A stretch of 64,000 nucleotides of DNA. Origin: Cupriavidus sp. WGlv3. Its GTDB lineage: Bacteria > Pseudomonadota > Gammaproteobacteria > Burkholderiales > Burkholderiaceae. Under the pieces are notes generated by a model, which searched no databases, was not told the DNA's origin, and saw nothing but the letters and a program-made list of their open reading frames with translations. The stretch's first letter is position 1. Every line of letters begins with the position of its first letter. The position numbers and the translations under genes were made by a program. Where the stretch lies: the NCBI RefSeq assembly GCF_023952475.1, contig NZ_JALHRX010000006.1, positions 186,001 to 250,000 of the forward strand, in the 5' to 3' direction. Positions 1 through 9,853 of the stretch are shown in pieces.

Positions 1-1081
1 CCAGCAGCTTGTCGCCGGTCTGGTCCAGCGTCTGCTCGCGCTGCAGCAGGCCCGAGCAATCGACGTCCATGTGCTCGCTCATCAGGCGCACGGTGCGCGG
101 GTTGGCGCACAGCTTGATCACCGGCACGATCGGGTTGCCGATCACGTTGCCCTGCCCGGTCGGGAAGAAATGGACCACGTAGCCGGCGGCCGCGCACAGC
201 GTGACCATCTCGGCCGCGGCGGAAGACGAGTCCATGAACCACAGCCCCGGATGCGTCGGCGCCTCGGCCTTGTCGAGCACGCCGTCGACGGTGCACTTCT
301 TGCCGATTTTCTGGATATTGCCCAGCGCCTTCTCTTCGATGGTAGTCAGGCCGCCGGCGATATTGCCCTTGGTCGGCTGCGACTCGGACAGGTCGGAGGT
401 CTTCCAGCGGTCGATCATGCCCTGGTAGCGCTCGAACATCGCCATGAACTGGTGGCGCACGTCGTCGTTGGCGCAGCGCGCCGCGACGATATGCTCGCCG
501 CCGGTCAGCTCGGAAGTCTCGCCGAACACCAGCGTGGTGCCCAGCGGATGCAGCTTGTCGAAGGCGTTGCCGACGGTCGGGTTGGCGCCGCAGCCCGAGG
601 TGGTGTCCGATTCGCCGCACTTGGTCGACACCCACAGCTCGTTGATCGGACACTCCACGCGGTGCAGCGCGGTGGCGTATTGCACGAACTCGCGCGCGGC
701 CCTGGAGGCGCGCATGATGGTGTCGTGGTCGCCGTGGCCCTCGATGCCGAAGCCGACCACCGGCTTGCCGGTCTGGGCGATGCCATCGACCACTTTCTTG
801 GTCCAGCCCTCCTCGATACCGATCACCACCACCGCGGCGACGTTCGGGTTGCTGCCCGCGCCGATCAGCGTGCGGAAATGCAGGTCCAGGTCCGGCCCGA
901 ACTGCAGGCGGCCGTACGGATGGGGAATCGCCATGGTGCCCTTGATCGCGGCGGCGACGGCCTCGGCGGCGGCGTTGGACAGGTCGTCCAGCGGCAGGAT
1001 GATGACGTGGTTGCGCACGCCGACGCGGCCATTGTCGCGGCGGTAGCCCCAGAAGGTGGTGTTTTGGTCGATCACGGACAT
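1..1081 (-). CDS. suyB: UxaA-family lyase large subunit, probable (R)-sulfolactate sulfo-lyase beta (partial)
   Basis: Reads leftwards from the ATG at 1081 and is cut by the window edge after about 360 residues; family members are about 390. The product opens [19 protein letters not shown] and carries the UxaA C-terminal catalytic fold, including the cysteine-bearing stretches [14 protein letters not shown] and PTKGNIAGG seen in altronate and galactarate dehydratases. The separate small SAF subunit lies 81 bases upstream, as in SuyAB and two-subunit altronate dehydratases. SuyAB splits (R)-sulfolactate into pyruvate and sulfite. I choose SuyB over altronate dehydratase because the rest of the operon matches DHPS catabolism (HisD-type dehydrogenase, SDR, zinc alcohol dehydrogenase, carrier) and no uronate isomerase or reductase is present. 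The family is clear; the substrate is inferred from context. Confidence 0.75.
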   Translation of the reverse strand, partial: MSVIDQNTTFWGYRRDNGRVGVRNHVIILPLDDLSNAAAEAVAAAIKGTMAIPHPYGRLQFGPDLDLHFRTLIGAGSNPNVAAVVVIGIEEGWTKKVVDGIAQTGKPVVGFGIEGHGDHDTIMRASRAAREFVQYATALHRVECPINELWVSTKCGESDTTSGCGANPTVGNAFDKLHPLGTTLVFGETSELTGGEHIVAARCANDDVRHQFMAMFERYQGMIDRWKTSDLSESQPTKGNIAGGLTTIEEKALGNIQKIGKKCTVDGVLDKAEAPTHPGLWFMDSSSAAAEMVTLCAAAGYVVHFFPTGQGNVIGNPIVPVIKLCANPRTVRLMSEHMDVDCSGLLQREQTLDQTGDKLL

Positions 1082-1162
1082 GACGTGGATCCTTGGATGC
1101 GCGATGGAAGCGGAATTGAAGCGGAATGAAGGCGAATGGAACACAGGCGCGGCGCGCCCGGC

Positions 1163-1444
1163 TTACCAGCGCTTGGTCTTGATGTTGTGGACGTGGGCGT
1201 GCTGGCCGGCCTTGATCGGCGCCACCACCTTGCCGATGTCGATGCCGTACTTGTAGACCGTCTCGTTCACATCCATGTCGCGCAGCGCCACCTTGTGACC
1301 GATGGGAATCGGCTGCAGCGCGGTCACGGTCACGATCTTGTCTTCGTCCATGATCCAGGCATTGAGCTGGGTGCCGGGCTGGATCCCTTCCACCACGGCC
1401 ACCGCGACGGTGTCCTTGGCGTCATGAAGCACTACGTGAATCAT
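1163..1444 (-). CDS. suyA: SAF-domain small subunit, probable (R)-sulfolactate sulfo-lyase alpha
   Basis: A 93-residue protein (MIHVVLHDAKDTVAVAV to HNIKTKRW) that is a single SAF/UxaA N-terminal domain. It contains the family signature PIGHKVALRDM, about 48 to 58 residues in. Its start is preceded by a purine-rich GAGAGGAGACA site. In fused enzymes such as garD (51160-52725 in this window) the same domain is the N terminus of one long chain; here it is a separate gene upstream of the large subunit. It is expected to form a cytoplasmic complex with the product of the gene ending at position 1. Altronate dehydratase small subunit is the alternative name. Confidence 0.75.
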   Translation of the reverse strand: MIHVVLHDAKDTVAVAVVEGIQPGTQLNAWIMDEDKIVTVTALQPIPIGHKVALRDMDVNETVYKYGIDIGKVVAPIKAGQHAHVHNIKTKRW

Positions 1445-1575
1445 CGTTGTCTCCTCTCTCTGTGGGTCGGGCGTGAAATCATGGTAGGCGCTGGATTCAT
1501 CCATGTCAACCAACTCATATATATGAATTTGGATTGACGTCTTGGTCCGCGTGCCGGGCGCGCCCCGCGGCGCAG

Positions 1576-2589
1576 TCAGACGGTTTCGGGAATCAGCACC
1601 ACTTTGCCGGCCGCAACGCGGCCGGCAGCCAGGTCGGCAAAGGCCGCCGGACCCTCGCTCAGCGCGCGCGTCTCGACCCACTCCAGCGTGCCGAAACTGC
1701 CGCGCTCCAGCGCCGCCACGGTGGCACGCAGGTCGGCCATGGTGTAGGTATAGGTGCCCAGCAAAGTCAGTTCGGCCAGGGTCAGCTTGCGCATGTCGAT
1801 CTCGCTGGCCCAGTCCTGCAGGCCGATATGCATGACCACGCCGCCGGGCCGCGCGGCGGCGATGGCGAGCTTGCGCGTCGCGCCCGCGCCCACCGCGTCG
1901 ATCACCACGTCGAAGGCCGATTCCGGCAGCGGGCCGGCCAAAGGGTCGACCGCATCGCAAGCGAGATGCCGCGTCACCGAGGCCCGGCGTAGCGCATTGG
2001 TCTCGGCCACCTGGACCTCGCCGCAGCCATAGGACCGCACCAGCGCTGCGGCCAGCATGCCGATCGCGCCGCCGCCAATGACAAGCACGCTGGATTCGGG
2101 CAGCGGCCTGGCCAGCGCTCGCATGGTCAGGTTCACCGCATGCAGCGCGGTAGCCGCGGGCTCGGTCAGTGCCGCGCTGACGCTGGGCAGCGCATCCGGA
2201 AGCGGAATCGCACAGCGGATCGGAATCGCCAGGAACTCGGACAACGCGCCGGGCCGGCTCATGCCGACCATGCCCCGGTGCGCGCACAGGTTGTCGCGCC
2301 CTTGCAGGCAATAGTCGCAATGCCCGCAGGTCACCAGCGGGTTGGCGGTCACGCGCTGCCCGACGGCCAGCCGGGCCGGGTCGGACGAGGCCACCACCGT
2401 GCCCGCGAACTCGTGGCCAAGCACCAGTCCCGGCTTGCGGCGCGGATCGTGGCCGTGATATGCATGCAGGTCGGAGCCGCAGATGCCGCTGGCATCGATG
2501 CGCAGCAGGGCTTCGCCGGGGGCCAGGGCTGGCATGTCGCGCTCCAGGACCGCGACGGCGTTGGGTTCGGTATAGACGATCGCTTTCAT
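1576..2589 (-). CDS. hpsP: Zinc-dependent alcohol dehydrogenase, probable DHPS 2-dehydrogenase
   Basis: A 337-residue medium-chain dehydrogenase/reductase. Visible features are the catalytic zinc ligands Cys37 (GICGSD) and His59-Glu60 (GHEFAG), the four structural-zinc cysteines in CGHCDYCLQGRDNLC (residues 88-102), and a Rossmann motif VIGGGAIGM. The start is the ATG at 2589 (MKAIVYTEP); an in-frame start 21 bases further up lacks support. Sorbitol, threonine and other secondary-alcohol dehydrogenases share this architecture. In the DHPS pathway one SDR and one zinc enzyme are thought to interconvert the DHPS enantiomers through the 2-keto intermediate, which is why I use hpsP. The enzyme class is certain; the substrate is inferred from the cluster. 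Confidence 0.7.
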   Translation of the reverse strand: MKAIVYTEPNAVAVLERDMPALAPGEALLRIDASGICGSDLHAYHGHDPRRKPGLVLGHEFAGTVVASSDPARLAVGQRVTANPLVTCGHCDYCLQGRDNLCAHRGMVGMSRPGALSEFLAIPIRCAIPLPDALPSVSAALTEPAATALHAVNLTMRALARPLPESSVLVIGGGAIGMLAAALVRSYGCGEVQVAETNALRRASVTRHLACDAVDPLAGPLPESAFDVVIDAVGAGATRKLAIAAARPGGVVMHIGLQDWASEIDMRKLTLAELTLLGTYTYTMADLRATVAALERGSFGTLEWVETRALSEGPAAFADLAAGRVAAGKVVLIPETV

Positions 2590-2630
2590 GGCCTTGCCAG
2601 TAGTCAACATGGGAGGGGAACCACAAGGAC

Positions 2631-2650
2631 GGGCGGCGCAGTGGCCGCCC
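2631..2650. other. Intercistronic GC hairpin
   Basis: GGGCGGC at 2631-2637 pairs perfectly with GCCGCCC at 2644-2650 around a six-base loop. It lies between the stop of the MHS carrier and the start of the zinc alcohol dehydrogenase. There is no T-run, so it is more likely an mRNA-stability or partial-attenuation element than a full terminator. Confidence 0.35.
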
Positions 2651-2661
2651 GAAGGAAGGAA

Positions 2662-4026
2662 TCAGGCGCCGGCTTCGGACGGTGCCAGCGCACGCGCGCC
2701 GGCCGGGCGCTGGCGCCGGCCGATCCACAGCGTGCAGGCCGCGCTGAGCACGCCGATCGCCAGCACGTAGCCGCACAGGTACCAGGGCTCGCCGCCGCCC
2801 CGCGCATTCAGCCAGGTGGCGATGATCGGCGTCAGGCCGCCGGCGAACACGCCCGCGAACTGGTAGACGAAGGAAATCCCGGTATAGCGCACGCGCGCAT
2901 CGAAGACCTCGGAGAACATCGACGACATGGTGCCGAACACGGCGGCATGGAAGATGCCGAAGGGGATGATGATTGCCGCCCATACCAGCAGCACGTTGCC
3001 GCCCGAATGCTGCATCAGCCAGAACGCGGGAAACGCCGACAGGCCCGCCAGCAGCGCGCCGGTGCCATAGACCAGCGGCCGGCCGAGGCGGTCGGACACG
3101 GCGCCCCACAGCGGGATGAACAGCGTCATCACGCCGGCACCGAGCAGCACGCCCAGCAAAGCCTCGTTGCGCGACAGCTTCAGGGTCTGAGTCAGGTAGG
3201 CGAGCGAAAACACTCCAAATACGTTGAAGAAGACGCCGTCGATAAAGCGCGCGCCCATGCATGCCAGCACCACGCGGGGGTACTGGCGCAGCATGGCCAG
3301 GAACGGCAAGGCGCTGGCCTCCGGCTGCTGGCGCGGCGGGTGGCGTTGCGCCGCGGCAAACTCCGGCGATTCTTCGACATGCGTGCGCATGTAGGAGCCG
3401 ATGAACACCATCACCGCACTGAGCAGGAAGGCGATGCGCCAGCCCCATGCCAGGAAGTCCCGGTCCGACAGCAGCGCCGACAGCAACGCAATCACGCCGC
3501 TGGCCAGCACCAGTCCCAGCGACATGCCGGTCTGCGGCAGGCTGGCGAAGAAGCCGCGGCGGCCCGCCGGCGCGCTCTCGAACGTCATCAGCACGGCTCC
3601 GCCCCATTCGCCGCCGAGGCCGATGCCCTGCGCGATGCGGCACACCAGCAGCAGCACCGGGGCCCAGATGCCGATCTGGTCGTAGGTCGGGATCAGGCCG
3701 ATGGCCGTGGTGGCGATGCCCATGATCATCAGCGTCAGCACCAGCATGTGCTTGCGTCCCAGCGTATCGCCGAAATGGCCGAAGATCACGCCGCCCAGTG
3801 GGCGCGCGACAAACCCGGCGGCGAAGGTGGCGTAGGCCAGCAGCGTGCCGACCACCGGGTCGGTCGACGGGAAGTACAGCTTGTTGAACACCAGCCCGGC
3901 GACCACGCCGTACAGGAAGAAGTCGTACCACTCCACCATCGCGCCGATCGTGCTCGAGGTCACGATCTTTCTCAGCTTGCGTCCGGGGTCTTGTGCCGGC
4001 GGCTGCGCCGCTACCTGTCTCGTCAT
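2662..4026 (-). CDS. hpsU: MFS carrier, metabolite:H+ symporter (MHS) family, probable DHPS uptake
   Basis: A 454-residue inner-membrane protein with the twelve-helix pattern of the MHS branch of the major facilitator superfamily (relatives: ShiA, KgtP, ProP). Family landmarks are the N-terminal GAMVEWYDFFLYG, the loop 2-3 motif GHFGDTLGRKHML, and RIAQGIGLGGEWGGA in helix 5. It sits inside the DHPS operon, between the SDR and the zinc alcohol dehydrogenase, so proton-coupled import of the sulfonate is the likely role. MHS carriers usually take carboxylates or zwitterions, and sequence alone does not fix the substrate. Confidence 0.75.
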   Translation of the reverse strand: MTRQVAAQPPAQDPGRKLRKIVTSSTIGAMVEWYDFFLYGVVAGLVFNKLYFPSTDPVVGTLLAYATFAAGFVARPLGGVIFGHFGDTLGRKHMLVLTLMIMGIATTAIGLIPTYDQIGIWAPVLLLVCRIAQGIGLGGEWGGAVLMTFESAPAGRRGFFASLPQTGMSLGLVLASGVIALLSALLSDRDFLAWGWRIAFLLSAVMVFIGSYMRTHVEESPEFAAAQRHPPRQQPEASALPFLAMLRQYPRVVLACMGARFIDGVFFNVFGVFSLAYLTQTLKLSRNEALLGVLLGAGVMTLFIPLWGAVSDRLGRPLVYGTGALLAGLSAFPAFWLMQHSGGNVLLVWAAIIIPFGIFHAAVFGTMSSMFSEVFDARVRYTGISFVYQFAGVFAGGLTPIIATWLNARGGGEPWYLCGYVLAIGVLSAACTLWIGRRQRPAGARALAPSEAGA

Positions 4027-4122
4027 GCTTGTCTCCTGTCGGGTCTGTTCCCGAGGCGGCGCGTATGGCGCTCTGGATATCGATCAACGCGGGGGGCGAA
4101 TCGATGCGCCCCGCGCGGGGAA

Positions 4123-4908
4123 TCATCTTGCCGTGTAGCCACCGTCGACCATGAAGGTCTGCCCGGTGATATACGCGGCCATGTCGCTGGCCAGGAACGC
4201 GGCCAGCCCATGCAGGTCGGGCAACGCGCCGTTGCGGCCGATGCAGGTGCGCCCGGCATGGTGATCGGCCAGCGCGGCATCGGCGAACACGGGCCCGGTC
4301 AGCGCGGTGGGGAAAAAGCCCGGGCCGATGGCATTGCAGGTGATGCCGTGCCGCGACCACGCCTCGGCGATGGCTCGCGTCAGCTGCACGATGCCACCCT
4401 TCGCCGCGCCGTAGGGCGCGCTGTTGGCGAAGGCGCGGTAAGACTGCAGCGACGCGAGGTTGAGCACCCGCCCCCATCCTTGCGCCTGCATCGCGGGCGC
4501 CAGCGCCTGCGTCAGGAAGAACGGCGCGGCCAGGTGCGTGTCCAGCTGCAACCGCCACGACGCCGGCGTGACGCTGTCAAAGGGCTCGCGCAGGTTCATG
4601 CCCGCGGCGTTCACCAGGATGTCGATGGTGCCGCAGCGGCGCTGCAAGGCCGCTGCGGCGGCGGGAATCGCATCGAGATCGGACACGTCCAGCGCCTGCG
4701 TGTCGACCGCGATGCCCATCGCATCGAGCCGCGACGCCGCGGCATCGAGTTGCGGCTGGCGGCGCGCCGCCAGCACCACCCTGGCGCCGGCCCGGCCGAG
4801 TGCCTCGGCAAGGCTTTCGCCGATACCGGAACTGCCGCCGGTCACCAGCGCCTGCCTGCCGCGCAGGTCCGGTCCGGCAACGCCGGCCGCGTTCTGCATG
4901 GGCGCCAT
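4123..4908 (-). CDS. hpsO: Short-chain dehydrogenase/reductase, probable DHPS 2-dehydrogenase
   Basis: A 261-residue classical SDR. The cofactor motif TGGSSGIG is at residues 23-30, NAAG at about 100-103, and the catalytic triad is Ser153, Tyr166 and Lys170 (YGAAK). The C-terminal [12 protein letters not shown] is typical of the family. The ATG at 4908 lies two bases beyond the stop of the upstream HisD-type gene, so the two are probably translationally coupled; a GTG two codons earlier would make them overlap. In DHPS catabolism this enzyme is expected to oxidise one enantiomer at C2. Fold and catalytic class are certain; the substrate is inferred from the neighbours. Confidence 0.75.
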   Translation of the reverse strand: MAPMQNAAGVAGPDLRGRQALVTGGSSGIGESLAEALGRAGARVVLAARRQPQLDAAASRLDAMGIAVDTQALDVSDLDAIPAAAAALQRRCGTIDILVNAAGMNLREPFDSVTPASWRLQLDTHLAAPFFLTQALAPAMQAQGWGRVLNLASLQSYRAFANSAPYGAAKGGIVQLTRAIAEAWSRHGITCNAIGPGFFPTALTGPVFADAALADHHAGRTCIGRNGALPDLHGLAAFLASDMAAYITGQTFMVDGGYTAR

Positions 4909-4910
4909 CG

Positions 4911-6236
<1,326 letters not shown>

Positions 6237-6247
6237 TTAATATCGAA

Positions 6248-6261
6248 TGTAAGCGCTATCA
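6248..6261. promoter_or_regulatory. LacI-type operator, imperfect palindrome
   Basis: TGTAAGCGCTATCA is a 14-base near-palindrome with the central AAGCGCT typical of LacI/GalR operators. It is 26 bases upstream of the hpsN start, where a bound repressor would block that promoter. It shares its core with the perfect site at 6313-6326; the centres are 65 bases apart. Confidence 0.7.
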
Positions 6262-6312
6262 TTTTTGGTCAGATCAAAACCAGCATGCTCGAATTTATTG
6301 CCGATTCTCAAA

Positions 6313-6326
6313 TGAAAGCGCTTTCA
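6313..6326. promoter_or_regulatory. LacI-type operator, perfect palindrome
   Basis: TGAAAGCGCTTTCA is a perfect 14-base palindrome with the LacI/GalR operator core. It lies in the middle of the divergent hpsN/lacI intergenic region. Together with 6248-6261 it suggests two-site control of both directions by the LacI protein at 6468-7481. Confidence 0.75.
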
Positions 6327-6467
6327 TAAAAGACTAGTCGGAGAACCGTGAAGTGCAAGGCAGGGTTTTCCCTCGTCAACCGCGCAAGGGAAGCCACCAT
6401 CCCCGGCGCAGTCGTGTGCAGCGCATAGATCGGTGACAATGGCGCAACGGCAACCAGGACAGCAAAC

Positions 6468-7481
6468 GTGCGGCGGACCAGACTTGAAGACGTGGCGAAG
6501 CTTGCGGGAGTATCGATGGCGACGGTGTCGCGCGCATTGTCGTCGCCCGCGTTGGTGCGGGAAGACACCCTGCAGCGGGTGCGCCAGGCGATCGACGCGC
6601 TCGGCTATGTCCCGGATGCGTCGGCGCGCACGCTGGCATCCGGGCGCTCGCGTACCGTCGCCGCAGTGGTGCCAACCCTGGACAACGCCATCTTTTCCCA
6701 TGCGATCCAGGGCATGCAGCAGGTACTGGCGGCCGGTGGCTACCAGTTGCTGCTAGGCTCGCACAACTACGACCCGGACACCGAGACTGACGTGGTGCGG
6801 GCCCTGTCCGAGCGCGCGGTCGATGCCATGGTCCTTGTAGGCGCCGATCATGCGCCGGAAACGCTGGCGCTGCTGCGGCAATCAGGCACGCGCACCATCC
6901 TGACCTGGTCCCTGTCCAGCCAGTACCCGTGCATTGGTTTCGACAATTTCGAGATTGGCGCGCAGGCCGCGCGCCATCTGTACGACCTGGGCCACCGCCG
7001 CTTCGGCATGATTTCCGGCATCGGCGCCCATAACGACCGCGCACGGCTTCGCACCGAGGGCTTCCTCGGCACGCTGCGTGCGCTGCGCGCGCCGCTGCCT
7101 CCCGGCGCCGTATGCGAGCAACCCTATACCTTCGCCGGCGGCCGGGCCGGCTTGCGCGCCGTCCTTGCCCATGCCCCGGCAACGCCGACGGCGATCTTCT
7201 GCGGCAACGACGTGCTCGCGCTCGGCTGCCTGTTCGAGGCTACGGCCATGGGCCTGGACGTGCCGCGCCAGTTGTCCATCGTCGGCTGCGACGACCTGCC
7301 GATTTCCGCCGAAGTCACGCCCGCGCTGACGACCATTGCGCTGGAAAGCAGCGAACTTGGCCGGCAGACCGCGCTCGCGCTGCTGCGCTGGCTGCAGGAC
7401 GGCATGGAGCCGGGCCGGATGGAAATGCCGGTCGCGCTGGTACAGCGGGGCACCACCGCGCCGCCGGGCGCGCCAGCCTAG
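6468..7481 (+). CDS. LacI-family transcriptional regulator of the DHPS operon
   Basis: A 337-residue LacI/GalR regulator. The N-terminal helix-turn-helix LEDVAKLAGVSMATVSRAL covers about residues 6-24, followed by the hinge and a periplasmic-binding-protein-like ligand domain. The start is GTG at 6468, preceded by AGGA seven bases upstream; nearby ATGs are out of frame. It is transcribed away from hpsN, and the shared intergenic region holds two LacI-type palindromes, so it most likely represses the sulfonate operon until an inducer (DHPS, sulfolactate or a derivative) binds. The inducer is inferred. Confidence 0.85.
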   Translation: MRRTRLEDVAKLAGVSMATVSRALSSPALVREDTLQRVRQAIDALGYVPDASARTLASGRSRTVAAVVPTLDNAIFSHAIQGMQQVLAAGGYQLLLGSHNYDPDTETDVVRALSERAVDAMVLVGADHAPETLALLRQSGTRTILTWSLSSQYPCIGFDNFEIGAQAARHLYDLGHRRFGMISGIGAHNDRARLRTEGFLGTLRALRAPLPPGAVCEQPYTFAGGRAGLRAVLAHAPATPTAIFCGNDVLALGCLFEATAMGLDVPRQLSIVGCDDLPISAEVTPALTTIALESSELGRQTALALLRWLQDGMEPGRMEMPVALVQRGTTAPPGAPA

Positions 7482-7546
7482 GTTGCCTGCAGTTTGGCGG
7501 TGGCCACCACTGGACGACGCGGAGCGCCGGCGCCTGGGCGAGATCG

Positions 7547-8539
7547 TCAAGGCGGCGAAGATGCAGGAGAAGTAGGCGGGGTTGCTGCCTTGCCATGGCC
7601 GGGCGGAAGCACATTGCGGCGGCCCCAGTTCTCGGCCTGCCGCTCCAGGTGCTGGCGGATAAAGTCCATCAGCGTGCGCGTGGCCAGGGTCGGAAAGCGG
7701 TTGGGCGCGGTCAGCATGTAGACGCTGTCGCCCACGCCTTCCGCTTCGCACTCGGCCAGCACCTCGCGCATCTGTCCCGATTGCAGTTGTCGCCAGACCG
7801 CATAGCGCGGCAGCAGCGCCACGCCCAGTCCGCCCATCACCGATTCGAACAGGAACGGATAGTCGCCTGACTGGATCCGCGGCGACACCCGCAACGTCAT
7901 CGGCGTGCCGGCCAGCCATACCTTCAACGTAAAGCGGCGCCCCAGCGATGCCGGCGCAATCATGTCGCATCGTTCGAGGTCGGCCACGGTGCGCACCGGC
8001 CCGTGGCGGTCCAGAAACGATGCCGATGCGCACAGGCACCAGCCCACCTCGCAGATGCGCCGCGCCACATGGTCGTCGGGCGGCTGCGAAGTGATCTTCA
8101 GCGCCACGTCGACCTCGGCCGGAATCAGGTCGCCAATGCTGTCGTTGATCACCACGCGCAGCGAAATCTGCGGATAGCTGCGCGCGAATTCCAGCAGCAG
8201 CGGCGTCAGGTAGAGGTGGCCCAGCCCGGTCGGCAGGCGGATCCGCACGTCACCGCGCACCACCTTGCCAAGGCTGTCGATGGCGGTATTGGCGGACTGC
8301 AGTTCATCCAGCATGCGCAAGCCATGCGCATACAGCAGCTGTCCCGCCTCGGTCAGCTCGACATGGCGCGTGGTGCGGCGCATCAGCTGCGCGCCCAGAT
8401 GCTGCTCCAGCAGCTTCAGGCGGCGCGACACGTTCGAGCGCGTCATGCCGCTGCGCTGCGCCGCCGCCGTCAGCGTGCGCGACTCGACCATGGTGACGAA
8501 GAGCCGCACCAGGTTGAGATCGAAATCATTGTCAATCAT
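7547..8539 (-). CDS. LysR-family transcriptional regulator
   Basis: A 330-residue LysR-type regulator with the N-terminal winged helix (LNLVRLFVTMVESRTLTAAA, then SNVSRRLKLLEQHLGAQL) and a C-terminal effector domain resembling the CrgA/DsdC-like group. It is transcribed away from the CaiB-type gene at 8630 across about 90 bases, the usual LysR arrangement, so it probably controls the CoA-transferase / quinone-reductase / Bug operon. The last twenty or so residues are Pro/Ala/Ser-rich and probably disordered. Confidence 0.85.
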   Translation of the reverse strand: MIDNDFDLNLVRLFVTMVESRTLTAAAQRSGMTRSNVSRRLKLLEQHLGAQLMRRTTRHVELTEAGQLLYAHGLRMLDELQSANTAIDSLGKVVRGDVRIRLPTGLGHLYLTPLLLEFARSYPQISLRVVINDSIGDLIPAEVDVALKITSQPPDDHVARRICEVGWCLCASASFLDRHGPVRTVADLERCDMIAPASLGRRFTLKVWLAGTPMTLRVSPRIQSGDYPFLFESVMGGLGVALLPRYAVWRQLQSGQMREVLAECEAEGVGDSVYMLTAPNRFPTLATRTLMDFIRQHLERQAENWGRRNVLPPGHGKAATPPTSPASSPP

Positions 8540-8629
8540 CAGTCAACACCATTGGCACAAATCGAGGGATTGTTTCGACGGGAGGCCAACCCTAGCATAA
8601 AGCTCCTGTTTATCCCTGCCGACGAGCTC

Positions 8630-9853
8630 ATGCCTCCACCCTCCACCACCAGCCCGTGCGACACCGACCTGCCCTTTGCCGGCCTGCGCGTACTGGACAT
8701 CAGCCAGGGCATTGCCGGCCCGTATTGCGCCCATATCCTGTGGCAGCAAGGCGCGGAAGTCGTCAAGATCGAGCCGCCCGCGGGCGACTGGGGCCGCAAG
8801 GTCGGTGTCGTGCGCGGCGATACCAGCGCGCTGACGCTGGCCTATAACGGCGGCAAGCGCAGCGCCTGCATCGATGCCACCACCGACACTGGCAAGGCCG
8901 TGCTGCTTGACCTGGCGCTGCAGGCCGACGTGCTGGTGCAGAACTTCCGCCCGCAGGTGGCCGGACGGCTGGGCGTGGGCTATGCGACGCTGGCCGAGCG
9001 ACGGCCCGAGCTGGTCTATGTGTCGATCAGCGGGTATGGTCCGGACGGTCCGTATGCCGACTATCCGGCGTCGGACTCTGTCATGCAGGCGGATTCCGGA
9101 CTGATGTTCGCCAACCGCGACACCGATGGCAGCGCGCGCCGCATCGGCATGCTGCTGGCCGATGCCGCCACCGGCCTTTATGCCGCGCAAGCGTGCGCCG
9201 CGGCACTGTGCCGGCGCTATCGCAGCGGGCGCGGCGGCCATGTCGAGCTGAACCTGTTCGAGGCCTGCTGCGCGCTGCAGGCCAACAACCTGCTCGAGCA
9301 TGCCATCGGCGGCCCGTCCGCAGCGGGGCCAGTCAGCGCGCCCAACGGGGTCTATGCCAGCCGCGACGGCAGCCTGACGCTGCTGGCGCTGAACGACGCG
9401 CAGTTTGGCAAGCTGTGCCGGGCGCTGGACCACGCCGACTGGCTCGAAGACCCGCGCTTTGCCGACAACGCCGCGCGCATGGCTCATGCCGCGCTGCTCA
9501 ACCAGCTGGTGGCGCGCTGCATCGCCAGCCGCACCACCGCGCAATGGCAGGACATACTCAGCCGGCATGACGTGCTGCATGCCCCGGTGCGCACCTATGA
9601 CGACGTGCTCGCGCATCCGCAGGCCGCGCATCGGCAAACCTTCCAGGCCATCGCGCAGCCCGGGCTGGGGCCGCTGCCCTTTGCCGGCATCCCGGCGCGC
9701 GGCTTGCGCCGGGATGCCGGCCCGGCGCCGGCCAACGGCGAACACACCGTCGAGATCCTGCGCGAGGCGGGCTTCAGCCAGCTGGCCATCGACGACTGGC
9801 TGCGCCAGGGCGTGGCGCGGCAGGCCCCAGCGGCCAGGGCAGGTGTCCAATGA
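8630..9853 (+). CDS. CaiB/BaiF family III CoA-transferase
   Basis: A 407-residue family III CoA-transferase. It shows the N-terminal FAGLRVLDISQGIAGPYC, the CoA-binding region GAEVVKIEPP, and LADAATGLYAA, where Asp178 is the expected covalent CoA carrier. The start at 8630 places the family N terminus about 16 residues in; its Shine-Dalgarno is weak. The stop overlaps the next start (ATGA), so it is coupled to the oxidoreductase and then to a Bug receptor. The unit probably takes up a carboxylic acid, activates it as a CoA ester and reduces or oxidises it. The substrate cannot be read from the sequence. Confidence 0.85.
   Translation: MPPPSTTSPCDTDLPFAGLRVLDISQGIAGPYCAHILWQQGAEVVKIEPPAGDWGRKVGVVRGDTSALTLAYNGGKRSACIDATTDTGKAVLLDLALQADVLVQNFRPQVAGRLGVGYATLAERRPELVYVSISGYGPDGPYADYPASDSVMQADSGLMFANRDTDGSARRIGMLLADAATGLYAAQACAAALCRRYRSGRGGHVELNLFEACCALQANNLLEHAIGGPSAAGPVSAPNGVYASRDGSLTLLALNDAQFGKLCRALDHADWLEDPRFADNAARMAHAALLNQLVARCIASRTTAQWQDILSRHDVLHAPVRTYDDVLAHPQAAHRQTFQAIAQPGLGPLPFAGIPARGLRRDAGPAPANGEHTVEILREAGFSQLAIDDWLRQGVARQAPAARAGVQ

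Noticed and set aside
1163..4558. A long continuous frame on the - strand that reads through suyA
   Set aside because: Only its last 93 codons are the suyA gene. The rest is out of frame with the zinc alcohol dehydrogenase, MHS and SDR genes, and the composition (Arg/Ala/Gly) is that of a shadow frame.
8543..9850. A 435-codon open frame on the - strand across the CaiB gene
   Set aside because: Antisense to a CaiB gene with its catalytic Asp and family signatures.
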